A stretch of 64,000 nucleotides of DNA from Candidatus Krumholzibacteriia bacterium (GCA_024763215.1 JANTFX010000002.1:42076-106075), one strand, 5' to 3'; counted from the stretch's first letter, positions 27,052 through 46,100 are shown. Program-made: numbers and translations. The notes: generated by a model not told the origin, from the letters alone.

Positions 27052-28623
27052 TTAACCCGTGGCCAGAGGCAAGGCGGCTTTCCGCGCGGCGACATCCATA
27101 TATCCGGGATCCTCGGCCAGGATCCTGTTATAGCAATCCGAGGCATCCTCGTTGCGGTCCGCCTTTTCATATAGCTTGGCCAGGTGGTAGAGCAATCCCA
27201 GGCGGCCATCCCGGGCCACCACTTCGGCCGCGGCGCCCTCTTCCAGGACCGTCATGGCTTCATCCTCACGATGGGATCGTTCGAGGGTCATGCACCACAT
27301 CTCATAGGCCCTGGCGGCATATTCGGGATCGGTCGTGGCGAGCTTGAAGCTAGCGGCCGCCTGGTCGGTCATGCCCATCTCCAGGTACACCAATCCCATC
27401 TCGTATTGCCGGTCGGCGGTATCGGCATCGCCGCCCACCTGCGAGCCGATCTCGGCGGTGATGGTCTCCAACTGCTCGACGGCGGCGCCCAGGAGGTCCT
27501 CGCCGTCCTCGGCCAGGATCTGGTCCAGGAGGTTGACGCTGTTGTCGGCGGTGCCGGAGGCCGCCTCGTCAGGCTGTGCCGCCTCCTCAGGCTGTGCCGC
27601 CTCGTCAGGCTGTGCCGCCTCGTCGCTATCGACTTCCCCCACGGCGGCGGCCAGGATATCATCCAGGTCCCCGGTGGCGCCGGTGTCGATGCTGATGCAC
27701 CCGTCCTCATCCTTCTCCTCGGCCAGCAGATCGTTGTTGTGTTTCACATCCGCCATGGCCGCGGTCTCCAGACCGGCAAAACTGGTTTCGTCCCCCCCGG
27801 CAGCCGGCGGATCTTCCGCTTCGGCGGCGGGCAGGACCTGAGCATCGGCCTCGTCGCGGGATGAAGCCGCGAGGTCAGGATCAACCTCCGGCTTGGGTCC
27901 TGTTTCCAGTGCAGAATCCGGGCCACCGAGATCGATGGCCCCGAAATCGGCAAAGGCCCCGGTGTCGGTTGCGGTCTGAGGATTGACCAGTTCGTTCCAG
28001 CGCATGTATTCCGGGTAATTCACCACGGAGGATTCGTTCGCTACGATGGCCTCGACCTCGGCGGCCGCCTCGGGATCATCGTTCTGGTGCTTCAGACAGC
28101 AATGCAGGACCCTGGCCCGCGCGGTTTCCAGGGGCATGTCCCACATCCGGAACAGCTGCACCAGCTTGTCCAGGATCTCCTCGTCGTCGTGATACAGGTC
28201 CATGAGGGTCACGCAACGCTTGGCGAACATGTCCTTGGGATCCCCGGCCAGCTCGCCGCTGGCGGACAAGAACGCCAGCGCATGCTCACGGCCTTCGGTC
28301 TTGAGCCCCTGCCCGGCCTTGGATTCGGCCAGGTACCAGTGGGCGTTCATGTTCCCCGGCTCGTGGCGCAGGATCTTCTTGTATATGGCCACCGCGTTGT
28401 TGACCAAACCGTTCTTGCGGTACAGGGAGGCTGCGGCCAGGAAATGCCGCACCGCCCGGGAGGGCTCACCCGCCTTCAGGCACATATCCCCCAGTTCATT
28501 GACCAGCGAGGGATTCTTCTTTTCGATCTCCAGAATCTGTTCGTATACGGAAATGGCCCGCTCCCAGTCCCGTTCCTTGCCCGCCTGGTAGGCATCCTGC
28601 TTGAGTTGGCTCAACTTGGACAA
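27052..28623 (-). CDS. Tetratricopeptide-repeat protein with acidic low-complexity middle
   Basis: WERAISVYEQILEIEKKNPSLVNELGDMCLKAGEPSRAVRHFLAAASLYRKNG... TPR units; PDEAAQPDEAAQPEEAAQ repeats. Confidence 0.85.
   Translation of the reverse strand: MSKLSQLKQDAYQAGKERDWERAISVYEQILEIEKKNPSLVNELGDMCLKAGEPSRAVRHFLAAASLYRKNGLVNNAVAIYKKILRHEPGNMNAHWYLAESKAGQGLKTEGREHALAFLSASGELAGDPKDMFAKRCVTLMDLYHDDEEILDKLVQLFRMWDMPLETARARVLHCCLKHQNDDPEAAAEVEAIVANESSVVNYPEYMRWNELVNPQTATDTGAFADFGAIDLGGPDSALETGPKPEVDPDLAASSRDEADAQVLPAAEAEDPPAAGGDETSFAGLETAAMADVKHNNDLLAEEKDEDGCISIDTGATGDLDDILAAAVGEVDSDEAAQPDEAAQPEEAAQPDEAASGTADNSVNLLDQILAEDGEDLLGAAVEQLETITAEIGSQVGGDADTADRQYEMGLVYLEMGMTDQAAASFKLATTDPEYAARAYEMWCMTLERSHREDEAMTVLEEGAAAEVVARDGRLGLLYHLAKLYEKADRNEDASDCYNRILAEDPGYMDVAARKAALPLATG
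27560..27627 (-). repeat. 18-bp in-frame tandem repeat (about 3.8 copies)
   Basis: gccgcctcgtcaggctgt / gccgcctcctcaggctgt / gccgcctcgtcaggctgt / gccgcctcgtcgct. Confidence 0.9.
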
Positions 28624-28662
28624 GTCTCAGCCCCCCGCCTTGGGTATGAATTCATGGGCTCC

Positions 28663-28685
28663 GCCCGGATACAGGTGATCCGGGC
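28663..28685. repeat. Inverted repeat in hutI-TPR intergenic
   Basis: GCCCGGAT-ACAGGTG-ATCCGGGC, 8-bp arms, no T-tract. Confidence 0.6.
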
Positions 28686-28732
28686 TGGCGATACAGGATT
28701 ATTGATCGACCTGCGGGAAAAGAAGTTGAGGA

Positions 28733-30057
28733 TTAAATCTGACGCCCCCGCAAAAAGGCCGCGGCGACCGGATTGTGCCCCGCATGGTAGGGCACCAGGC
28801 GGAAGTCGGGAACGTCCAGAACCAGGAAATCGGCGCTTTTGCCCACCGCCAGGGAACCGGTCACCTCCTGCAGGCCCAGAGCCCAGGCCGCGTTCAGGGT
28901 GGCCGAGGCCAGGCTCTCGGCAGGGGTCAGGTGCATGCGGGTGCAGGCGATGGCCATGATCAGGGGCATGGACATGATGGGGCAGCTGCCGGGGTTGAAA
29001 TCCGAGGCCAGGGCGATGGCGCACCCGGCGGTGATCATCCGGCGCGCCGGGGCAAATGTTTCCAGCCCCAGGCTGAACACCGTGCCCGGCAGGAGGACGG
29101 CCACGGTTCCGGAGCCGGCCAGGGCGGAGATCCCCTGCTCATCGATCTTGATCAGGTGGTCCGCCGACAGGGCGCCCAGGGCCGCGGCCAGTGCGGCCCC
29201 GCCGAAGGGTTCCAGTTCGTCGGCGTGGACGGTCAATGCCAGCCCCAGGTTCCGGGCGGTGGTCAGGATATCCCGGGTTTCATCCAGGTCGAAGACCGAG
29301 GGTTCGCAGAAGACGTCGGCACGCGTGGCGAGCCCGGCGGCCGCCGCGGCGGGCAGGATCTCCCGGCGCACCAGTTCCACATACCGCCCGCGGCGGTCGC
29401 GGTACTCGGCGGGGATTTCATGAGCGGCCAGACAGGTGCGGACCATGCGGATCCCGGTCAGCTCCGCGATCCGGCCCGCGGCCCGCAGCATCTTCAATTC
29501 GTCCTCGAGGTTCAGCCCGTAGCCGCTCTTGACCTCCACGGTCACGGTGCCGTGGGCCATCATTTCACGCACGCGCTCCGTGCCGAGGGTGACCAGTTCA
29601 TCCTCGCTGCGCCGGCGCAGATCATTCACCGAGGCCATGATCCCGCCGCCGGCGGCTGCGATTTCCAGATAGGTTTCGCCCCGGATGCGCCGTTCGTATT
29701 CATCCTGCCGCGTGCGGCCGAAAACCAGATGGGTGTGGGGATCCACGAAGGCCGGGATCACCGCCATGCCGCGGGCGTCGAGGGTTTCGACACCGGCCAG
29801 GTCGATGCCGGCGGACAACAGGGCCGCAGTCAGCTGCGCACCCGGCCCCCAGGCCAGCACGAGTCCGCCGCCGCAGACCAGCATCCCGTCGGGCACGGCG
29901 CCTGTCCGGTCCAGATCCGCACCGCGCAGGGGCCCGGTCCTGCCGGCTCCGTCGGCATGGTCCAGGGTCACGAGCTGGCCGATGCCGGCCACCACCAGGT
30001 CCACCCCGACCTTTCCCTCGCGCAGGCGCTCATCGATTCGTACCGGATGTTCCATGA

Positions 30058-30061
<4 letters not shown>
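28733..30061 (-). CDS. hutI: Imidazolonepropionase
   Basis: VIPAFVDPHTHLVFGRTRQDEYERRIRGETYLEIAAAGGGI, MVRTCLAAHEIPAEYRDR, DFNPGSCPIMSMPLIMAIACTRMHLTPAE. Confidence 0.94.
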
Positions 30062-36804
<6,743 letters not shown>

Positions 36805-39800
36805 CGTGTTGCCACCTCCTTTCCCCTTCCTTGCGGGCGAACCAGCTCGCGGCGACGGTGAGGTAACGTGACGGCTCCCAGGCCAACCGGAAGGACGACT
36901 CGACCTTCACGCCCGCGGTGGGGAAGAACCAGGGCCTGGTCACCCCCGCGGGCTCGTCGCTGGTCACATTCCCCGCCCGGACATCCGACTGCAGGGTCCA
37001 GGCCCGGGCCAGGCGCCGCCGCACGGTGGGATGAGCCGCCCATTCGGTTTGCCGGACGCCCGTGACATCGTCCTTGCGGTCGGTGAAATCAACCAGCACC
37101 GAGAGGCGCAGTTGCGGGCCCGGGCCGTAGGTCCAGCCGCCCTCGATGGTACCGGTCCGGACCCCGAAACTGCGCCGGGCGCTCAGCTGGTCCTCGACCG
37201 TGCTGCGGCTCTCCCGGCTCGTCAGCAGGCGGAGCTGCCAGGAGGAATTGCGGCTGACACGCACGCTGGAGCGCAACTGCCAGCTGCGCTCGAGACGATC
37301 TTCCGGGTGGGTCGCGAACTGCCGGTCCCGGGTCTGGCGGAACTGGAACTTGCCCCGGATGTCGATGCCCGGATGGTTCTGGAGCAGGGTCAACTCCTCG
37401 GTGAGGTAGACATCCCCCAGAACCGTGGTGCTGTCGTGCAGGACCAGGCCCGGGTCCAACCGCAGCAGGCCGCCGATGTCGTCGGTGGTGCTACGGCCCT
37501 CCACGCTGGCCAAGGTCAGCACGGACCAGGCCCCGTACCAGCGCTCCCGGCCCAAAAATCCGAACCCCTGGCGCCAGTTCAGGTCCGCCTTGACCGCCGT
37601 TGTGGCCACGAGGCTGTCCGTGCCCGCCAGGACCATATCGTAGGACCCCAGGTCCTCGCCAAGATAGCGGCCGTCCTGGTCGTAGTCCCCCTGCCTGTCG
37701 CCAACGAACACGATCTGGCGGTCAAGCACCTCGGTGCGGCTGTTGTCGACCTTGTACCCCAGGGAAAAGTCCGTGGACGTGCGCGCCCATTTGCCGGCCA
37801 GGGTGGCCTTGGCCAGCCGCGTCGTCTGATCGGGAAGATCCGGCAAGATGATGCGGCGCACGGCGCCCTCGCCCACCAGCCGCAACCCCGCCAGGTTGCC
37901 CGTGGCCAGGTCCAGGCGGGTGGTGCGGCCTTCCCGCTGCCGATCCCAACCACCCGTGCGCAGGGAATCGGCCAGCTCGAGGCCGAAGGATGCGCGCCAG
38001 GTCAGGGCGCGGCCGTTGCGGCCTTCCAGGCTGTAGTCGTACTGGTAGCGGCGGTAGCCCCGGGCCCTGCCCTCCGGCGCGGCCGCATCCCGCCAGCGTT
38101 CGAACCCGTACCGGAAACCGGGCCGCAGCCAGCCCACCTGCCAGCTCACCTCGTGCCAGCGCCGGGAATTGGTGATATCCAGGGGATCGACCGCGTCCTC
38201 GGCGGTGCCGTCGGTCCAGGTATGGGTCCCGGCAAGACCGGCCAGTTGCCACCTGCCCCGCCAGGTGGCCAGGTCCGCGGTCATGCCCTGACCGTGCGCA
38301 AGGCCGCTGCGCTCGAGGCCCAGATTCAGGAACCGGGTGTCACCTCCGGTGCTCCAGTCGCCGTCGACTGTCCACTGCCGGTCCGCCTCGGACAGGAACC
38401 CCGGCCGGCGGGCCCTCTCCTCCAGTCCCCATTTCCGGTAGCTGAAGATATCCCGCGTCAGTTCGAAGGGCCGGAAGGTGGAGGTGAGGTCATCGTACCG
38501 CGCCTTCAGGTTCACCCGACCCAGCCCCGGCGAGGCCCCGCTCAAGGTCCGGTCGGCCAGCACCCCCTCCAGGTGCACCGCACCTCCGTGGTCGTCCCCG
38601 TCGTCCAGGGGGGACAGCCGGTTGAGATCCTGGTTGGAGACATCCCATTCGGCAGCCACGTGGGAGGCCGTGGTATCGCCGAGGGTGCCCACCAGGCTCA
38701 TCATCGAGTGCGCCACCGGCAGGTCCAGGGGTCGGCCGACGCGGTAGCTGCCCAGCCCCGCCCCTCGGTAGACGAAGAGCCGTTCCCCGGTCGGGCTGAG
38801 GGTGTCCAGATCGTAGTCTCCTTCGCCCTGGCCCACGAAGAAAAAACTGACCTCATAGGCGCCGTGGCCCGGCGCCTGTACGTAGTGCTGCGTCGTGTCC
38901 TCGGTGACGAGGTTGTACGAACCGGTGCTGTCGGCCACGGCCGTCACCCCACCGGCGATGGCCAGGTCCGGATCGTCGCCCGCGGCCGCCAGGGTCGATT
39001 CGTCCTCGGGGCCCAGGGTCCCGGTGCGCAACCGGCCCGGGTCGTCCTTCTCGGAGATCACGCGCACCCCGAAGGTTCCTCCCAGGTCGGTGCCCGGCAA
39101 CAGGAAATCCAGGCCCGCACCGGCGCCGGTGACGGTCCTGCCGTAAGGCCCCTCCCCTTCCTCGAATTCGACCACGATGGAGGACTCGGCGGTGATCAAC
39201 CGCTTGTAGGTGAACGTCACCGTGCCCCGCACGTAATCGATCACGTAGTCGCGATCGGACCCGCGCACCAGGGGCACCCCGTCCAGGGTCACGCGTTCGG
39301 AACCGGCCACGATGAACAGGTTGGCCGCGGCGTCGCCTCCTCCGAGGAAATACGGGCCCTGGTTGGATTCCTGGCCCTTGATCTGCAAGGTGCGGTACCT
39401 GCCCCGCGGCGAGCCGGCCAGGACCTGGAAGCTGGTCCTGCCCGCCTTGCCCTCCAGCGACACCCCCTGGAGCTTGCGCCGGTAGTCGCCGAAGACGGTG
39501 CCCCTGCGCCGGGCCACGAAATCACCCAGGGTCGAGGACCAGCCGCGCCCCTTGATCTGGACCAGCACCTTGTCGATATCCCGCAGCTGCTGGGTATTCC
39601 CCTCGGGCACCACCGGCAGGTTGTCGTCCGACAGGAAGGCCCGCACCGAGATATCGGGCGTCAGTTGCCCCGCGATATCCAGGCGCAAATTCTGGTCCAC
39701 CACCATGTCCCGCCGGCTGCCCGATGAGACCTGGACGGTCTTGCTACCGGAAACCGACAGTTGCCCCATCTCTCCAAAAGCAGGATTCCGGCCCGGCTCC

Positions 39801-40239
39801 CCGGGCGTGGGCGGTAGACCGGGAGCCTGACCGGGTCCGGCCCCGACCGGACGCAGGTCCAGCCGCGCAGGCACCCCCACAGGCTGGAAACGGTACGCAA
39901 CCACCAGTTGCACGGCTCCAACGGAATCCGTGCCGACAGGGACCAGTCGGTGCCACGGATGCAAGGGGATCAACACCCCGGAACGCCCGCGCAACCTCAC
40001 GTCCCGGCCGTCCTGCAGCAGGGAGTCCCCCACCGAGGCACGCAGGGAACCCGGCTGGATGAAGCCATGGGCCAGGACCAGGGGGCTGGAGTCCGCGGGA
40101 AGATCGTGGAATTCCACCTCGACCCTGTACAGGCCCTGCCGGCCTCCGTCGGAAGGCGGGCCCGCCAACAGGGGGCAGGAAACAGCCAGGCAAAACAGCA
40201 GGGAAAGAGGGAAGATCCTGTCCGGGGTCCGGCCCATGC

Positions 40240-41265
40240 CTACTGGTAGACGATGCGATAGACCAGCACCGCCACCCGGGCCACGTCGGTTACGGCCAGC
40301 AGATCACCTGGGCCCACGGCCACATCCACCGGGGTCAGGGGGGCGCCCTGCAGGGAGAACTCCTGCCCGGCGGAAAAGCGCAGCTTGAGATCAGGATCCA
40401 GGATATGAATACGGCCGTTGCCGGGATCGGCCACGAAGACGTTGCCGAAGCGGTCCCGGTCGAGGCCGGCCGGGGCGACGAAGGGGTTTTCCGCCTCGAA
40501 CACCCCGCCGTAGGAGTCCTCGAAGAAACCCAGCCGACCGTACAGATCCAGCCGGCGGTTGCCCTGGTCGCTGACCAGGAAGCTGCCGTCGACCCTGAAC
40601 AGCAGGCCCATGGGATCCTGGAACTGGTCCCGCAGGCTCCCCGGATCCCCCAGCCGCATGGTGAGGTTCAGGAAGGAATCCAGCAACAGGACCTGCTGCC
40701 GGCCCTGGTCGGTGATGATCATCCGGCCGTCCTGGTCCACGTCGAAGGCCGTGGCCCGCACGGGGAAGCCGGGGTCCGCCTGGTCCAGATCCAGCAGGAC
40801 ATCCAGCTGGGTTCCGCCCAGATCGAAGCGGTAGATTTTTGCGCCGCCAGGATCCAGCACCAGCGCCTTGAAACCGTCCACCTTCACATCGAGCGGCGTG
40901 TAGGGGGAAGCCACCGGGGTGTCGAATTCGTACCAGGTCTGACGCATGGCATCCAGGGCATGCACTTTGCCGCGTTTCTGGTCGCAGAACATGAGGGTCC
41001 CGTCAGGGGCGTATTCGCAACCGGCGATGCCGGTGATGGGGAAATACGGCGCCGTGGATTCGTTCTCGAAGGAATAGAGGAACTCGAGGGCGGCCACCCG
41101 GGTGCCGGCCCGCGCGGCGGCGGGAGGATTGTCAGAACGGTTCGGACCTTCATGACGGGAGGCCTGCGGGTACCCCCCCGCGCAACCGGCCAGAAGTGCC
41201 AGGCCCACGGCCAGGGCCACGGCGCCGGAACGGCGGGAAAAGGCGAACCCGGCCATCAGAACCAC
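40240..41265 (-). CDS. NHL-repeat beta-propeller lipoprotein
   Basis: Lipobox LALLAGCAGG; repeats GLDRDRFGNVFVADPGNGRIHIL, FDVDQDGRMIITDQGRQQVLLLD. Confidence 0.72.
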   Translation of the reverse strand: MVLMAGFAFSRRSGAVALAVGLALLAGCAGGYPQASRHEGPNRSDNPPAAARAGTRVAALEFLYSFENESTAPYFPITGIAGCEYAPDGTLMFCDQKRGKVHALDAMRQTWYEFDTPVASPYTPLDVKVDGFKALVLDPGGAKIYRFDLGGTQLDVLLDLDQADPGFPVRATAFDVDQDGRMIITDQGRQQVLLLDSFLNLTMRLGDPGSLRDQFQDPMGLLFRVDGSFLVSDQGNRRLDLYGRLGFFEDSYGGVFEAENPFVAPAGLDRDRFGNVFVADPGNGRIHILDPDLKLRFSAGQEFSLQGAPLTPVDVAVGPGDLLAVTDVARVAVLVYRIVYQ

Positions 41266-42164
41266 CGCGTCACCACACAGCGTGCGGCCGGGCGTGCCCA
41301 GACCGGCGCCACCTCCACCTGCACGTTCATGCCCAGGACCTGCGCGCCCGGTTCGTCATCCTGCTTGCCGGCACCCATCACCGCATCGACCACCGAGACG
41401 GCCCGGTTCACCACGGCGAAGAGGATCATGAAATCCCGCCGGTCGTAGGCGTTGCTCGCATCGGCCCGCAGCTGCCGGTAACCGTACAGACGGTCCATGT
41501 TCGCCCACTGCCAGGCATCCTGCGCATCGATCAGGCCGGACACCGGTTCCTGCAGCGCACGCGCCTCACGGTACCGGTCCTCGTTGTAGGAGTCGCTGTC
41601 CATGTAGCGGGCGACATTCTGCCAGTAATTATCATCGTGGCTGCCGCTGGTACCCGCGTAGATGCCGGCGAAGTCCCGGGCGTCGTCCATGCGGTTGTCG
41701 CCCTGGGTGTCGAAGATGAAGTAGGTGGCCCAGATGGCCACCTCGGCACCACACATGATGTAGGCCTTCTGGTGCCGCCCGTTGTAATACTGGCCCGCCC
41801 CCGGCAGCACCGCCGAGAGCAGCCCCGCCTTGAATTTTTCGCCCAGATGGGAAGGTCCCTGTTCCAGATCCCGTTCTTTTTTGATCCCCCCCCCGAACTC
41901 GTCGGGTTGGTCGTCAAAGCCCTGCCCGCCGATCTGCATCCAGGCCCCCGGCGCACCGCCGGAACCGTCATGGGCTTGCACCAGCTGCCGCCAATGGCTC
42001 GACCCGAACCACATCCGGACCCCGCCTGCGGGCCCGTCCTGTGCGGCGGCGCCCCCGGGGATCATCCCCACCGACAGCAGGGCCAGGGCACAGGTCAGGC
42101 CCAGCCTTGCGATACTTCCCCTGATCTTCAGATTCAATGCTCGCCTCCCGGTAGGCCTGGTCAT
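41256..42164 (-). CDS. DUF5683-like exported/membrane protein (paralog A)
   Basis: Signal peptide; FKAGLLSAVLPGAGQYYNGRHQKAYIMCGAEVAIWATYF; DRRDFMILFAVVNRAVSVVDAV. Confidence 0.6.
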   Translation of the reverse strand: MTRPTGRRALNLKIRGSIARLGLTCALALLSVGMIPGGAAAQDGPAGGVRMWFGSSHWRQLVQAHDGSGGAPGAWMQIGGQGFDDQPDEFGGGIKKERDLEQGPSHLGEKFKAGLLSAVLPGAGQYYNGRHQKAYIMCGAEVAIWATYFIFDTQGDNRMDDARDFAGIYAGTSGSHDDNYWQNVARYMDSDSYNEDRYREARALQEPVSGLIDAQDAWQWANMDRLYGYRQLRADASNAYDRRDFMILFAVVNRAVSVVDAVMGAGKQDDEPGAQVLGMNVQVEVAPVWARPAARCVVTRWF

Positions 42165-42165
42165 G

Positions 42166-43125
42166 TCAGAAACTCACTGCCGCGGCCATGGTCCCGCCCT
42201 TGAACCCGCGCGGCTGGGCCAAAAGGCTGATCTGATGACCGGAGACCTCCAGGTCCCGGCTCGGACCGCCACCCAGGATACCCTCGAGGTAGGCGGTCTG
42301 GATCACGCTGAAGACACGCAACCCGATGTTCACGAACAGCCAGTTGTCACGCTTGGAATAGGCATCATCGGATCGGCCCCGCATCTCCCGGTAGATGTCC
42401 CGGTGGTGGGAGGTGAACGGCTGGCGCAGGTCGGCCAGGGTGCCGGTCGGTTCGTAGCCGCCGGTCAGCACCGTGTCATTGGGGTTGACGAAATCATCCC
42501 ACCCGAACACGAACTGGTCCCACTTGCCGAGGTTCTCGTAGTACTCCCAGTGGTCGTCGGCTTCGCTGACCCACAGGGGCAGGTTGCCCTCGAAATCATC
42601 CACGCTGGAAACGGGCTGCACATCGTCGAAATAATCCAGACCCAGCCCGCCCCGGACTTCGTCCTCGCTGGTGGGGTCGTAGGCGGCCACCAGTCGATCC
42701 ACGCTCCAGTGCTCGTCGGCGTAGTTGAAGAAATCCTGCTGGATGTCGTCACCGTCGTTGTCGTTCTTGATGACCTGGGTCCAGGCGAAGATGTCGGCGG
42801 CCATCATCACATAACCCCGCTTGTAGCCCAGCATGGCCTCGCCGCTGCCCGGCAGGATCAACGAGGAGAGGATGTGCAGGCCGGCCTTCTTGCCCTCGTG
42901 GGACCTCTCGAACGAGGGCACCTCGGGCGCGGCGCCGCCGATCTCAACCTGATCCGCTGCGAAGCCCAGCAGGGCCTGGTCGGCCAAGGCGGTCCGCTGC
43001 AGCAGCCAGCCTGCCCGTTCGAGGTTCCCGGGGCCGCAGGCGGCAGGAGAAGCCAGGCCGGTCGCCGCGGAGGCAAGGATCACCGCTGCGGTCGTCAGGA
43101 TCATCACGGTTGTCTTCATGCTCAT
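42166..43125 (-). CDS. DUF5683-like exported/membrane protein (paralog B)
   Basis: Signal peptide; LHILSSLILPGSGEAMLGYKRGYVMMAADIFAWTQV; SKRDNWLFVNIGLRVFSVIQTAYLEG; RBS AAAGGAG. Confidence 0.6.
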   Translation of the reverse strand: MSMKTTVMILTTAAVILASAATGLASPAACGPGNLERAGWLLQRTALADQALLGFAADQVEIGGAAPEVPSFERSHEGKKAGLHILSSLILPGSGEAMLGYKRGYVMMAADIFAWTQVIKNDNDGDDIQQDFFNYADEHWSVDRLVAAYDPTSEDEVRGGLGLDYFDDVQPVSSVDDFEGNLPLWVSEADDHWEYYENLGKWDQFVFGWDDFVNPNDTVLTGGYEPTGTLADLRQPFTSHHRDIYREMRGRSDDAYSKRDNWLFVNIGLRVFSVIQTAYLEGILGGGPSRDLEVSGHQISLLAQPRGFKGGTMAAAVSF

Positions 43126-43163
43126 GAAAGCGTCTCCTTTTCGCCGGACGCACGTCCGGACAT

Positions 43164-46100
43164 TCACCGTTCGACGGCCAGGGTCATGGTACGCGAGATG
43201 CGGCCTCCGGTCCCGCTGAATTCCAGCCGGCAGACATAGAGCCCGCTGGCCAGGTCCGGCAGATCCACCGCCTTCTCGTTAATGGTTCCGGGCACGGCGG
43301 GAATCTCGGCCGCGTAAACGACCTCGCCCTCCAGGTTATGAATCCTGAACCGGGCAGGCCGGGCATCCCCGCTGTAGAACCGGACCGTCAGGGGCACCTG
43401 GCCCAAAGGATTGGGATAGAGCAGGGCCGTGTCGGCATCCTTGGCGGCCGGGGCGCCCGCGCCCAGGTCGGCAGGAGTTCCACCGGGCCCCAGGCGCGCC
43501 GGACTTCCGCGAGGCCCGAGCCATTCGCTGGTCCTGCTGCCGCTGGAAGCCGGCGCCAAAGCGAAGCCGGTGATACGGCCGTTGACGAGGTTGCGCCCGA
43601 ACGGGGGACCCGCGTAACCGCCGCGGCTGGCCAGCCACAGGATGCGCGGCATTTCCGGGCCGTACCCGGAGCCGATGGCCAGGCCCGCTATCGCCCTGTC
43701 GCCCCAGCGGAAAGGGAACCCGGCCTGCAGGCCGCCGCCGGCATCCAGGCAAAGCAGATGGCCGCCGTCGGTCTGGAAATAGACCTCATTGATGCCGTCC
43801 CCGGTGCCGTCGCCGACCACCACCGGACCGGAGATGACCGTGCTGTCGGGCAAGGGGAACAGATCCCTGAGGCTGGTCGGCCAACCGCTCAAGGGCACGC
43901 CCTCGGCCGAAAAAGCCAAGATCCTGCTCTCGGTGGCCAGGACCACATCGTCCGAACCGTCGCCGTCGAGATCCGCAACCGCGGGTTCGCACACCAGCTT
44001 CCGGTCCGCATCAAGAGGCGCCACCTCCGACCAGCGGACGCCTTCCAGAACCCATGCCCCCACCGCACCCTCATCGTCGAAAACATCCAGCCTGCCACCG
44101 GCGGCGGGACCCACCCGGGAAGCCCGCACCCTGCCCCGGGCCTGGCGCGCAACGTAGGAGTGGAAATCCGCCAGGAGGCGGCCGGCCCCCGCATCGAGCC
44201 TGACCTCGTACCATCCGGAGATCGCCGCCACCACGGCGCGGGCAGCCGCGCCCGCACCCCGTGCCAGCAGAGCCGCCCCTGAGGCCCCGGGCTCCAGAAT
44301 CAGACCCTCACCTACCTGCTGGCCGGTCTGCAGGTCCAGGGCCACGGCCTGATCGTCGGTGGTGACGGCCAAGGCCACGGCATCATCGCCACCAGAGCTC
44401 AGGACCACCGGGCCGGCGCCGATACCCGCGCCCAGGTCATGGGTCCAGACCTCGTCCACGGTGGTGCCCAGGTTCGTCAAGCCCACGGTCCCGTCGACCG
44501 TCCCCCACAACAGGGCCGTCTGGCCGGGCCCGGTCGTCAGGGCCGCAGGTGGGCCAGCAAGGGGCCCGGGCAACCGGGTGATGGCGCCCTCGGGCCCCTC
44601 CACCTGGCCGGGCCACACGGGGAAGCCCGAGGGGTTCAGGCCATAGAGGTAATAGGCCGCAGCCTGCCCGGAATCCGGTGGGGCATCGGCGAAGATGAGG
44701 GTGCTGCGGCCGTCAGCCAGCACGACCGGGGTCAGCGAGCCCGCATCCAGGGCGTGGGCCTGGCCCGGCGTCTGGAGGGGCAGGGACCAGGGGAAACCGC
44801 CGAGCACGGGTCTGATCCCCGCGCCGAAACGCATGACGCTGGTCCGGTTGCCCACGTTGGGACCCACGTCATCGAGGAAGAAGCCCGACCACGAGCGATC
44901 CACGCAACGGCTGGAAGGGAAGCCCTCGGTGAACAGGTTGTTGTAGCCGGAGGTGGCTCCGGTGGCGTCATAGCCGCCGAAGGGGTCAAGCACCGAGCCG
45001 TACCAGCCCAGGACATACGAATCCAGGACACCGATGTCGGTGATCCCGTCCGCCTCGACCAGGCGCAGCCCGTCGCCCTGGGTGTTGATGGTGTTGCCGG
45101 CCAGGCCCCGCTCGATGCGATCCTCGTTCACATGCCAGACCAGCACCCCGCCGGCGGGCATGAAGTAGTCGTACAGGCCCGAATTCTGCCAGAACCCCTG
45201 GGGCCTCTCCCCGGCCAGGTAGAGGATCACGCCGGTGTCCTCGTCCCGTTCGAACGACAGGTTCTGATACGGGGTCTCCCCCGGCCCGGTCGGCACCCAG
45301 CGGTTCTCCAGCAGGAACCACTCGCGGGGCGAAACCCCGGCCCGCAAGGCCTGGGGATAGCGCAGGTCGAAATCCCCGCTGACACCGTCATAGATACCGT
45401 ACTGATCGCGGGGTACCTCGACGGCCGGCAGACGGTAGGTCTGCTCGGTTCCCTGGACCTCGCCCAGATCCAGCCAGCCCAGGTACCACTTGTTCCAGGC
45501 GCCCAGGGAAGGCGGCAGGACCCCGTTCGCCACGACGAACACGGTATCCCCCTCGTCGGTCACCGTGCCGATGGTCACCCCCAGGTTGGTGCCGGAATCC
45601 ATGAGGTCCCAGATGCCGGCATTGGGGGTCATGGTGTCCGTGTTGTAGACATCCACCAGGCCCAGGGCATGGCCGAACTCATGGTAGAAGGCGGCGGCGA
45701 TGCTGCCGGGGTACCCGTCCTGATTGGTGGTCTCGGGAATGATGGAGCACTCGGACAGCATGCCCTTGGCGCCGGTTGTCGAATCGACGCTCGCCAGGGC
45801 CTGGGGCTCGCCCAGGGTCAGGAAGAAGGTCGGGATGTCGTTGGGGGAATCCCCGTTGATGTCGCTCTGCCAGTCACCGCCGGCATGGACGAAGATGATG
45901 TACGTGAAGGGGTTGTCATCATCGTAGTTGGCCAGATCGGCCGACCCGTCCGCCTGGGTGGCCGCATCGGCGGCGGTCATCATGTCCCTGACCAGGCGTT
46001 CCAGTTCCGCCAGGGTCCACAGGCCCTCCGACCCGGGTCCGTAATCGGCGACGTCGCTGACCTTGTAGCTGCCGTCAGGATCCTCGGGCAACACCCTGCC

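Noticed and set aside
37031-39727. 898-aa plus-strand ORF
   Set aside because: Antisense shadow of the SprA-N-like gene
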